Origin: DATEPR01 sp036503065
Lineage (GTDB): Bacteria > Actinomycetota > Actinomycetes > Mycobacteriales > Pseudonocardiaceae
DNA: 6,518 nucleotides
Direction: 5' to 3'
Assembly (NCBI GenBank): GCA_036503065.1
Contig: DASXXM010000150.1
Span: 1-6,518 of the forward strand
The notes under the pieces are model-generated. The model worked only from the letters and a program-made list of their open reading frames with translations. It had not been told where the DNA came from and made no database searches. A program made the position numbers and the translations under genes. Positions 1 through 5,052 of this stretch are shown here, piece by piece; within the stretch, counting starts at the first letter, position 1, and every line of letters begins with the position of its first letter.

Positions 1-38
1 CGGCGCTCCGCCGGGCGTGTCGGCGGGGAAGATCGTAC

Positions 39-46
39 GGAGGGAG
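39..46 (+). promoter_or_regulatory. Shine-Dalgarno site of the DUF3117 gene
   Basis: GGAGGGAG lies six bases before the ATG at 53. It fixes ATG 53 as the start rather than the GTG at 17, which has no such site. It also shows that residues encoded by 17-52 are most likely untranslated leader. Confidence 0.75.
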
Positions 47-52
47 CACGCT

Positions 53-220
53 ATGGCGGCCATGAAGCCCCGGACCGGCGACGGTCCCCTTGAGGTCACC
101 AAGGAGGGACGCGGGATCGTGATGCGCGTCCCACTCGAGGGTGGGGGTCGGCTCGTCGTTGAGATGTCCGCCGACGAGGCCAGCGAGTTGGGGGATGCGC
201 TCAAGGCGGCTGGCAACTGA
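53..220 (+). CDS. DUF3117 family microprotein (55 aa)
   Basis: This small protein of unknown function belongs to the DUF3117 family, recognised by its nearly invariant core: MAAMKPRTGDGP at residues 1-12, then KEGRGIVMRVPLEGGGRLV around residues 17-35, and an acidic C-terminal helix ending in LGDALK. It has no signal peptide or membrane segment and is probably a cytoplasmic two-part fold of beta strands plus a helix. The length is typical of the family. From memory, the mycobacterial member is Rv1211, described as calmodulin-like; that is recall, not something shown here. A possible upstream start (GTG 17, 67 aa) is disfavoured because the ribosome site precedes ATG 53. Two hairpins follow the stop, so it is probably transcribed separately from pepA. 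Family assignment is secure; the molecular function is not known. Confidence 0.92.
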   Translation: MAAMKPRTGDGPLEVTKEGRGIVMRVPLEGGGRLVVEMSADEASELGDALKAAGN

Positions 221-228
221 TCGTTGAC

Positions 229-250
229 GGCGGGCCGAGCACGACCCGCC
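229..250 (+). terminator. Stem-loop after the DUF3117 gene (possible terminator)
   Basis: GGCGGG (229-234) pairs with CCCGCC (245-250), with two further inner pairs past one mismatch. It begins eight bases after the DUF3117 stop. No T tract follows, as is common for actinomycete terminators. Function is inferred from position only. Confidence 0.35.
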
Positions 251-267
251 ATGTCCCTACCGTGCGT

Positions 268-303
268 GCCCCGGTGTCCGCCTGTTCGACGCGGAACCGG
301 GGC
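268..303 (+). terminator. Strong 13-bp stem-loop between DUF3117 and pepA
   Basis: GCCCCGGT (268-275) pairs perfectly with ACCGGGGC (296-303). After a single bulged G at 276, TCCGC (277-281) pairs with GCGGA (291-295), leaving a nine-base loop. This is the most stable hairpin in the gap before pepA. It may be a second, T-less terminator in tandem with the hairpin at 229-250, or a structured element in a read-through transcript. No T run follows, so terminator activity is inference. Confidence 0.45.
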
Positions 304-354
304 CGTGTCGCGAGCAGCGGACACGTAGGTTCACCCACGGATTGCCGCAGCTTC

Positions 355-359
355 GGAGG
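355..359 (+). promoter_or_regulatory. Shine-Dalgarno site choosing the pepA start
   Basis: GGAGG at 355-359 is six bases before GTG 366. The alternative in-frame TTG codons at 342 and 360 lie before or directly against this site, so GTG 366 is the preferred start. Confidence 0.65.
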
Positions 360-365
360 TTGCCA

Positions 366-1922
366 GTGCCGGCTCGCCAACGGACCGCCCCGACCGTGCC
401 GGTGGTGCCGACCCCGATCGTCGACATCGAACTGACACGCGGGCGCTCGACGTCGCGCGCGGCACTGGCGGTGCTGACCGCCCCGGGAGCCGACGACGAA
501 CCGTGGTTCGGACCAGGCGCGGACCTCCTGCCCGACACCTGGCGGACCTGGACCGACGAGCCGACCGGCCGGGCCGGAGAGGTCCGGACCATGCCGGGCG
601 ACGACGCGAGCTGGCTCGTCGGCGTCGGGGACCGCGGTTCGGCCGCCTGGCGGACCGCTGGTGCCGCACTGATCCGTTCCATTCAGGACTGCGACCGAAT
701 GGACGCGCGGGCCAGGGTCGACGTCGCGTTACCCGCGGACGTCACACCGACCGAACTCGGCGCGTTCGTCATCGGCCTGCGCCTTGGCGGCTACCGGTTC
801 CGGCTCACCGGCGACCGTGCGAAAGAACCGAAGATCCGCACCGTCCGGCTCCGCGTCGACACGCCCGACTCGGCCCTGGACGCGGCACTGGCGCGGGCGT
901 CCGCGCTCACCTCGGCCACGTCCCTGGCCAGGGACTTGGCCAACATGCCGTCCAACGTCAAGGATCCGGCCTGGCTGGCCGGCATCGCGACCAGGGCCGG
1001 CGACGACACGCCCGGGCTGGCCGTGACGGTGCGGGACGAAGCGTGGCTGGCCGAACAGGGCTTCGGTGGCGTGCTCGCGGTCGGCGGCGGCTCGGCCAGC
1101 CCGCCCCGGCTGATCGAACTGGCCTGGCGGCCCCGTGGCTCGGCGTCCGGGCCGCACCTGGTGCTGATCGGCAAGGGCGTCACGTTCGACACCGGCGGCA
1201 TCTCGATCAAACCGGCCGACGGCATGCACCTCATGCGCACCGACATGTCCGGCGCCGCCGCGGTGATCGCCGCGGTGCAGGGCATCGCCCGGCTGCGGCT
1301 GCCGATCCGCGTCACCGGTCTCGCGCCTGCCGCGGAGAACCACGTGTCCGGCTCGGCGTATCGCCCCGGTGACGTCGTCCGGCATGTCGACGGCCGGACC
1401 ACCGAGGTCACCAACACCGACGCGGAGGGCCGCATGCTGCTGGCCGACGCGCTCGCCTACGCGGTCCGCAGGCTGCGGCCGGACCTGCTGGTGGACGTGG
1501 CCACGCTGACCGGTGCGATGAAGGTCTCCCTTGGCCTGCGCACCGCGGGGTTCTTTGCCACTGATGACGACCTGGCGACACGCATCGGCGCGGCGGGCAA
1601 GGCCGTTGGCGAGCGGTGGTGGCGGATGCCGCTGCTGGACGCGCATGCCGACGACGTGCGCAGCGACCTGGCCGACGTGCGGCAGTGCCCGCCGGGACCG
1701 GGCGGGATCGCGGCCGCGCTGTTTCTGCGCGAGTTCACCGCAGGCCTGCCGTGGGCGCACCTGGACATCGCGGGCCCGGCCCGGGCGGACAAAACGTACG
1801 ACGAGGTCGTCCCCGGCGGCACCGGCTTCGCCGCCCGCACCCTGATCGCGCTGGCAGAGTCGTTGGCCGAGTCGGCGGCCGACGCAGTGGCCGAGTCACG
1901 GACCGTGGCCACGTCCGGGTAG
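366..1922 (+). CDS. pepA: Leucyl aminopeptidase, peptidase family M17
   Basis: This is a cytosolic two-metal aminopeptidase that removes N-terminal leucine and other residues from peptides; family members are hexamers. Read from GTG 366 it has 518 residues, normal for the family. The N-terminal half (about 1-180) is the variable M17 N-terminal domain and the C-terminal half is the catalytic domain. All expected active-site residues are visible: K270 and D275 in GKGVTFDTGG, catalytic K282, D293 in the MRTDMSG segment, and D352, E354 and R356 in the signature NTDAEGRM. These numbers coincide with those of E. coli PepA. There is no signal peptide. It ends with TAG 10 bases before the next gene's GTG, suggesting co-transcription with the epimerase. 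Residue 122 is encoded by the rare leucine codon TTA (729-731). Assignment is firm; the physiological link to the sugar genes is unclear and may be only positional. Confidence 0.95.
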   Translation: MPARQRTAPTVPVVPTPIVDIELTRGRSTSRAALAVLTAPGADDEPWFGPGADLLPDTWRTWTDEPTGRAGEVRTMPGDDASWLVGVGDRGSAAWRTAGAALIRSIQDCDRMDARARVDVALPADVTPTELGAFVIGLRLGGYRFRLTGDRAKEPKIRTVRLRVDTPDSALDAALARASALTSATSLARDLANMPSNVKDPAWLAGIATRAGDDTPGLAVTVRDEAWLAEQGFGGVLAVGGGSASPPRLIELAWRPRGSASGPHLVLIGKGVTFDTGGISIKPADGMHLMRTDMSGAAAVIAAVQGIARLRLPIRVTGLAPAAENHVSGSAYRPGDVVRHVDGRTTEVTNTDAEGRMLLADALAYAVRRLRPDLLVDVATLTGAMKVSLGLRTAGFFATDDDLATRIGAAGKAVGERWWRMPLLDAHADDVRSDLADVRQCPPGPGGIAAALFLREFTAGLPWAHLDIAGPARADKTYDEVVPGGTGFAARTLIALAESLAESAADAVAESRTVATSG

Positions 1923-1932
1923 GTTGCCGCAC

Positions 1933-2886
1933 GTGGTTGAGGAGAGCTTGGCCGGGCAGCGGGTCCTGGTGACCGGCGGGTCCGGCTTCGTCGGGCGCGG
2001 CGTGGTCGCCGAGTTCCTGCGGCACGGTGCCCGCGTGGTCGTCGTTGACCGGCAACCGTTTCCCGGTGATCCGGTGCCGACCGTGCTCGGTGACCTGACC
2101 GACCCGTCGGTGCGCGACGCGGCCGTGACGCCGGATCTGACCGGCATCGTCCACCTGGCCGCGATCACGTCGGTGCTCCGTTCGGCCGAACAGCCGCAGG
2201 AGACGTTCGACACCAACGTCGTGGTCACCCAGGCACTGCTGGAACTGGCCAGGCAGCGGGGTGTCGGGCAGTTCGTGCTGGCGTCCACCAACGCCGTGGT
2301 CGGCAACGTCGGCACCGACACGATCACCGAGGGCCGCCCGCTGCGCCCGCTGACGCCCTACGGCGCCACCAAGGCCGCCTGCGAGATGCTTCTGTCCGGC
2401 TATGCGGGCGCCTACGGCCTAGCCGCCTGCGCGCTGCGGTTCACCAACATCTACGGCCCCGGCATGGCGGCCAAGGACAGCTTCGTGCCCCGGTTGATGC
2501 GCGCCGCGCTGGCCGGCCGGGGAGTGCAGGTCTACGGCGACGGCAAGCAGGCACGTGACCTCGTGCACGTGTCGGACGTGGCGGCCGGGGTGCTGGCCGC
2601 GTGGCGCCGCCGCTACGTCGGGACCGCGATCATCGGCGCGGGCCGCTCGGTGACCGTGCTGGACCTGATCGACGCGGCACGGGCGGCGACCGGCGCGCCG
2701 CTGCCGGTGGACCACGTGCCGGCCAAGACCGGCGAGATGCCGGCGGTGATCGTGGACATCTCACACGCCACCGCCGAACTGGGCTACCGTCCGCGGATCG
2801 AACTGACCGACGGCCTGCGCACGGTCTGGGACGACTTCCTCGCCCACACCGGCACCGACGATGCGTCCACCGGCCCACCGCGATGA
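1933..2886 (+). CDS. NAD-dependent epimerase/dehydratase (extended SDR, sugar-nucleotide type)
   Basis: This 317-residue extended short-chain dehydrogenase/reductase probably acts on an NDP-sugar, for example as a 4-epimerase or 4,6-dehydratase. The Rossmann motif TGGSGFVG is at 14-21 (glycines 15, 18, 21). D39 at the end of strand beta-2 points to NAD rather than NADP. Catalytic residues are S118/T119 in LASTNA and Y143 and K147 in YGATK. RFTNIYGPG follows, and a late YGDGKQARDLVHVSDVA segment is typical of this superfamily. Substrate cannot be told from sequence; UDP-glucose 4-epimerase-like is the nearest broad label. The start is uncertain: GTG 1933 (used here) has GGGTAGG about nine bases upstream, TTG 1924 gives three more residues, and TTG 1948 follows a GAGGAGAG run too closely. 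The gene lies just behind pepA and is probably translated from the same mRNA. Confidence 0.88.
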   Translation: MVEESLAGQRVLVTGGSGFVGRGVVAEFLRHGARVVVVDRQPFPGDPVPTVLGDLTDPSVRDAAVTPDLTGIVHLAAITSVLRSAEQPQETFDTNVVVTQALLELARQRGVGQFVLASTNAVVGNVGTDTITEGRPLRPLTPYGATKAACEMLLSGYAGAYGLAACALRFTNIYGPGMAAKDSFVPRLMRAALAGRGVQVYGDGKQARDLVHVSDVAAGVLAAWRRRYVGTAIIGAGRSVTVLDLIDAARAATGAPLPVDHVPAKTGEMPAVIVDISHATAELGYRPRIELTDGLRTVWDDFLAHTGTDDASTGPPR

Positions 2887-2911
2887 CCCTGGGTTGCTCC
2901 TATGTGGACGA

Positions 2912-2939
2912 TGGGTCGCGCACGCCGGGCGATCACCCA
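2912..2939 (+). terminator. Weak stem-loop after the epimerase gene
   Basis: TGGGT (2912-2916) pairs with ACCCA (2935-2939), with three more pairs inside across a three-base bulge (2917-2919 with 2929-2931). It sits 26 bases beyond the epimerase stop with no T tract. It could end the pepA-epimerase transcript, but the stem is short and could be chance in GC-rich DNA. Confidence 0.22.
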
Positions 2940-2988
2940 CGGTGGACCTGCCGTTCGTCGTATTCCTACGTGATTATCAGCTTGCCGA

Positions 2989-3018
2989 TGGCCACACGCC
3001 TGGTCCGGGACAGATAAT
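2989..3018 (+). promoter_or_regulatory. Candidate sigma-70-type promoter for the GT2 gene
   Basis: A -35-like TGGCCA (2989-2994, four of six matches to TTGACA) and a -10-like GATAAT (3013-3018, five of six matches to TATAAT) are separated by 18 bases. The predicted start would be near 3025, leaving about 20-25 bases before the GT2 start. The gap is noticeably richer in A/T than the flanking genes. GATTATC (2972-2978) and GATAATC (3013-3019) form a spaced inverted repeat, so the -10 may overlap an operator half-site. All of this is inferred from sequence pattern. Confidence 0.35.
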
Positions 3019-3048
3019 CGACTTGGCTCCATCCCGTTCGTATCCGTG

Positions 3049-4011
3049 ATGTCCGAGTGCTCCTGGCGGTACCAGTTGCCTGGTCTTGTGTTGTTGCTGT
3101 TGGCGGTCGTACTCGCCGTGACCGTCCTCATCGGAGGGTCACGGCGCGCCAGGACGCGCCGTCGGATGCTGGCGCCGTTCCCGGACCCGGTGGACCAGCG
3201 CGCACTGGACGCGTTCACCGAACGCTACGGCAGGCCACGGTTCGCGCCGGTCCTGGTCGTGATCGCGGCGTACAACGAGGAGGACGGCATCGGCGGTGTG
3301 CTGGACAAGCTGCCGGCCACCTGCCTCGACCTGCAGGTCGACGTGCTGGTCGTGGTGGACGGCGCCGCGGATGACACCGCGGCGGTCGCGATGGCGCACG
3401 GCGCGTACACCTGCGTCGCGCCGGTCAACCGCGGCCAGGGCGCCGCGCTGCGCCTCGGCTACCAGCTCGCCGCGCACGGTGACGCACCGTACGTGATCAC
3501 CACGGACGCGGACGGTCAGTACGACAACAGCGAGATGCCGCTGCTGCTCGGCCCCTTGCTGGCCGGCACCCACGACTTCGTCACCGGTTCGCGCCGGCTG
3601 GGCGTCGCACCGAGCGACGACCGGGTGCGGTGGCTCGGCGTCCGCGTGTACGCGACCCTGGCCAGCCTGTTGACCAGGAGGACGATCACCGACACGTCGT
3701 TCGGGTTTCGCGGCATGCGCACCGAACTGGCCTGCTCGGTGCCGCTGCGCCAGCCGCAGTACCAGGCCTCCGAGCTGCTGCTCGGCGCGCTGGCCGGCGG
3801 CGCGCGGTTCCTGGAGCAGCCGATGACGATGCGGGTGCGCTCGGCCGGCACCACCAAGAAGGGCAACAACTTCGTCTACGGCGTCCGGTACGGCTCGGTG
3901 ATGACGTGGACGTGGCTGCGCGAGTACGTGGGCCGCCGTTCGCTGCGCCTCGTGGGCGTCGGCCGCCGGAGCGCGGTGGCGCGGACCGTCGAGCAGCCGG
4001 TGGGCAGCTGA
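3049..4011 (+). CDS. Membrane-anchored family 2 glycosyltransferase (polyprenyl-phosphate sugar synthase-like)
   Basis: The enzyme probably transfers a sugar from a nucleotide donor, most likely to a polyprenyl phosphate at the inner face of the membrane. Numbered from ATG 3049 it has 320 residues. One N-terminal hydrophobic helix (about 12-30) is followed by an arginine cluster, placing the catalytic domain in the cytoplasm. GT-A fold motifs follow: the strand ending in AYNEE (Y75), the nucleotide-binding VVDGAADDT (D104), and the metal-binding DAD at 153-155 within TTDADGQYD. TDTSFGFRG around 213-221 is characteristic of dolichyl-phosphate mannosyltransferase-like GT2 enzymes. No C-terminal membrane helices are present, unlike classic GtrB. 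The start is uncertain because GTG 3046 directly precedes ATG 3049 and no clear ribosome site is seen. A GtrA-type protein nearby (4404-4919) is the usual partner of such enzymes. Donor sugar and acceptor are unknown. Confidence 0.88.
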   Translation: MSECSWRYQLPGLVLLLLAVVLAVTVLIGGSRRARTRRRMLAPFPDPVDQRALDAFTERYGRPRFAPVLVVIAAYNEEDGIGGVLDKLPATCLDLQVDVLVVVDGAADDTAAVAMAHGAYTCVAPVNRGQGAALRLGYQLAAHGDAPYVITTDADGQYDNSEMPLLLGPLLAGTHDFVTGSRRLGVAPSDDRVRWLGVRVYATLASLLTRRTITDTSFGFRGMRTELACSVPLRQPQYQASELLLGALAGGARFLEQPMTMRVRSAGTTKKGNNFVYGVRYGSVMTWTWLREYVGRRSLRLVGVGRRSAVARTVEQPVGS

Positions 4012-4016
4012 ACGCT

Positions 4017-4052
4017 GGTCAGCTCGGTGTGGTCCGGATCGGTGAGCTGATC
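4017..4052 (+). terminator. Stem-loop directly after the GT2 gene
   Basis: TCAGCTC (4019-4025) pairs perfectly with GAGCTGA (4044-4050), and G-U, G-C and U-G pairs extend the stem outward to about ten. It begins five bases past the GT2 stop. The loop is about 18 bases and no T run follows. Its position makes it the best terminator candidate for the GT2 transcript. Confidence 0.4.
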
Positions 4053-4282
4053 GCATTCTGCGAAAACGCCAACGGCGCACATCCGTGGCCTGAGGCCCCG
4101 CAGATTGCCCGAAGAGTCCTATCTGGACACGGCAGTACGCAGGCAACGACCACCCGCGGCGAAGTCGACACCGGGCTGAGCTTGATCACGAACTGTGGCC
4201 AGAACCGCAAGACGAGCCCCAGTCCAGCGAGCGAGACCAAGGCTCCAAGCCCAGCAAGCTTTCCAGTCAGGCCAAGGTTCAC
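4019..4282 (-). CDS. Doubtful small membrane ORF (87 aa)
   Basis: I do not recognise this ORF. From GTG 4282, residues 1-25 are strongly hydrophobic and small-residue rich (GKLAGLGALVSLAGLGLVLRF), followed by a basic and polar tail without recognisable motifs. About 70 percent of codons end in G or C by my count, clearly below the neighbouring genes, and no good ribosome site precedes the start. The GTG directly abuts a stem-loop (4283-4322), which would hinder initiation unless the hairpin opens. The second half reads like non-coding DNA. It could be a real one-helix protein, a decayed gene or chance. Confidence 0.2.
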   Translation of the reverse strand: MNLGLTGKLAGLGALVSLAGLGLVLRFWPQFVIKLSPVSTSPRVVVACVLPCPDRTLRAICGASGHGCAPLAFSQNAISSPIRTTPS

Positions 4283-4322
4283 GACGCCCCGTAGGCAGCC
4301 CCCACCACTCCCGGGGGGCGTC
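4283..4322 (-). promoter_or_regulatory. Stem-loop with alternative pairings in the convergent gap
   Basis: GACGCCCC (4283-4290) pairs perfectly with GGGGCGTC (4315-4322) around a 24-base loop. Inside, CCCCC (4299-4303) can instead pair with the G run at 4313-4318, so the two stems compete for the same guanines. Read on the minus strand, the outer stem ends exactly at the base before GTG 4282. It may be a switchable leader, or simply a bidirectional terminator between convergent genes. The pairing is seen; the role is inferred. Confidence 0.35.
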
Positions 4323-4374
4323 CCCTATCCAACGTACCGCTTGTCAAGTCCCAAATGGGTGGTTACCGGCAAGT

Positions 4375-4401
4375 TGTGGATAACTGAATTTGTTGTCCAC
4401 A
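4375..4401. promoter_or_regulatory. Facing pair of DnaA boxes
   Basis: TGTGGATAA (4375-4383) is the exact reverse complement of the consensus DnaA box TTATCCACA. Nine bases later TTGTCCACA (4393-4401) matches the form preferred in Streptomyces origins. The two boxes point at each other, forming a near-perfect 9-bp inverted repeat. They lie two bases beyond the gtrA-like stop. A DnaA dimer or cooperative pair could bind, for replication control, titration or local transcription effects. As RNA on the plus strand the same bases could form a 9-bp hairpin including one G-U pair, so a terminator role is the main alternative. Confidence 0.55.
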
Positions 4402-4403
4402 GA

Positions 4404-4919
4404 TTATGCGGGCGCGGTCCTGCGGGTGCGGAAGACCCGGTCCAGCAGGGCGAACTTCAGGACGAACAGGATCGCGTAGCTGCTCAGGTAGGCGATGTCC
4501 AGCGTGATCGTGCGGGCGCCCCGGTCGGTCACCATGGGTGCGAGCACGTGGTCGGTGACCGTGGTGAGCGCGGTCGCGGCCAGGCCGCCGCCGACGATGA
4601 TCGCGATGTAGGGCAGCAGTTCGCGCAGCAGGGCCGGGCGGCCGCTGCGGCCCCAGGTCCACTTCCAGTTGACGATGAAGTTGGGGATCGCGCCTGCCAC
4701 GAACGCCACCAGGCTGGCCGTTGTCGCGTTCACGCCGCCCAGCCAGAACAGACCGGTCAGCGTGAGTTGGGACAGCAGGGTGGCGGCCACCGATCCGGCG
4801 GCGAACCTGCTCAGGCGGACGCGGACGAGACGGCCCGGCAGCCACCGGGACCGGCCCGTGCGCTGTCGTGCGCCAGGGGCTGTGCTACCGGTTCTGGAAT
4901 ATGTTTCGGTGGCTACCAC
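4404..4919 (-). CDS. GtrA-family membrane protein (putative polyprenyl-linked sugar flippase)
   Basis: GtrA-family proteins are small four-helix membrane proteins thought to move polyprenyl-phosphate sugars across the cytoplasmic membrane. This 171-residue protein has a basic N-terminal tail (1-38), then helices at about 39-61, 66-88, 101-121 and 138-158. The hallmark PNFIVNWKWTW segment closes helix 2 (79-89), and a short basic tail follows helix 4. Length and layout fit the family, although the N-terminal tail is somewhat long. GTG 4919 is chosen because AGAGGA (4933-4928 on this strand) lies eight bases upstream. It is convergent with the GT2 gene, its likely functional partner, and divergent from the SQD1-type gene across a 123-bp gap. 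Substrate is inferred from family and context only. Confidence 0.85.
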   Translation of the reverse strand: MVATETYSRTGSTAPGARQRTGRSRWLPGRLVRVRLSRFAAGSVAATLLSQLTLTGLFWLGGVNATTASLVAFVAGAIPNFIVNWKWTWGRSGRPALLRELLPYIAIIVGGGLAATALTTVTDHVLAPMVTDRGARTITLDIAYLSSYAILFVLKFALLDRVFRTRRTAPA

Positions 4920-5042
4920 AACACTTATCCTCTAGTGGTTCGGAGCGATCCGCACGCCCCCTACCAGGTCTTTAACCAACTCACAGCTTCGGTGTCCGAT
5001 ACGTCGGGAGTCACGGCGGTAACGTCGTAAAGGAGTTCGAAC
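4920..5042. promoter_or_regulatory. Divergent intergenic region between gtrA-like and sqdB-like genes
   Basis: Both genes are read outward from this 123-bp gap, so it should contain their promoters. I see TTAACC (4972-4977) and CGATAC (4997-5002) as weak plus-strand -35/-10 words with a 19-base spacer. A short palindromic word CGGAGCGATCCG lies at 4941-4952, and ACGTCG is repeated at 5001-5006 and 5022-5027. None is decisive; the assignment rests mainly on geometry. Confidence 0.4.
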
Positions 5043-5052
5043 GTGGAAGGAG
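5029..5052 (+). promoter_or_regulatory. Two successive ribosome binding sites serving two in-frame GTG starts
   Basis: AAAGGAG (5029-5035) lies seven bases before GTG 5043. GAAGGAG (5046-5052) lies five bases before GTG 5058. Both spacings are good and the starts are in frame, five codons apart. GTG 5058 would begin the protein directly at the Rossmann strand. Translation may begin at either or both. Confidence 0.6.

Larger units (their letters stand above)
4012..4403. other. 392-bp stretch between convergent genes without a convincing gene
   Basis: This region lies between the ends of the GT2 gene (+) and the gtrA-like gene (-). It is less GC-skewed at every third position than its neighbours and contains unusually many A/T-rich words near 4330-4405. 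Visible contents are a hairpin after GT2 (4017-4052), a doubtful minus-strand ORF (4019-4282), a stem-loop (4283-4322), a perfect TTGACA hexamer on the minus strand (4342-4347), and two facing DnaA boxes (4375-4401). I see no tRNA, transposase remnant or CRISPR-like repeat. Confidence 0.6.

Noticed and set aside
729..1760. A 343-codon minus-strand open frame across pepA.
   Set aside because: It mirrors pepA codon bias, is arginine- and glycine-rich without domain features, and overlaps catalytic motifs that fix the coding strand.
3139..4146. A 335-codon minus-strand open frame opposite GT2.
   Set aside because: The translation is a histidine, arginine and alanine-rich shadow; the plus strand encodes a clear GT-A enzyme.
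4342..4347. A full minus-strand promoter at the perfect TTGACA hexamer.
   Set aside because: No -10-like hexamer lies 16-19 bases downstream on that strand; the nearest (GGATAG) is only about 12 bases away.
4375..4401. A chromosomal or plasmid replication origin.
   Set aside because: Only two DnaA boxes are present. There is no box cluster, clear unwinding element, or dnaA, dnaN or rep gene nearby.
3630..5030. A 466-codon plus-strand open frame spanning the end of GT2, the convergent gap and the gtrA-like gene.
   Set aside because: It runs out of frame through GT2, through non-coding DNA and antisense to gtrA, and its translation is low complexity with no family resemblance.
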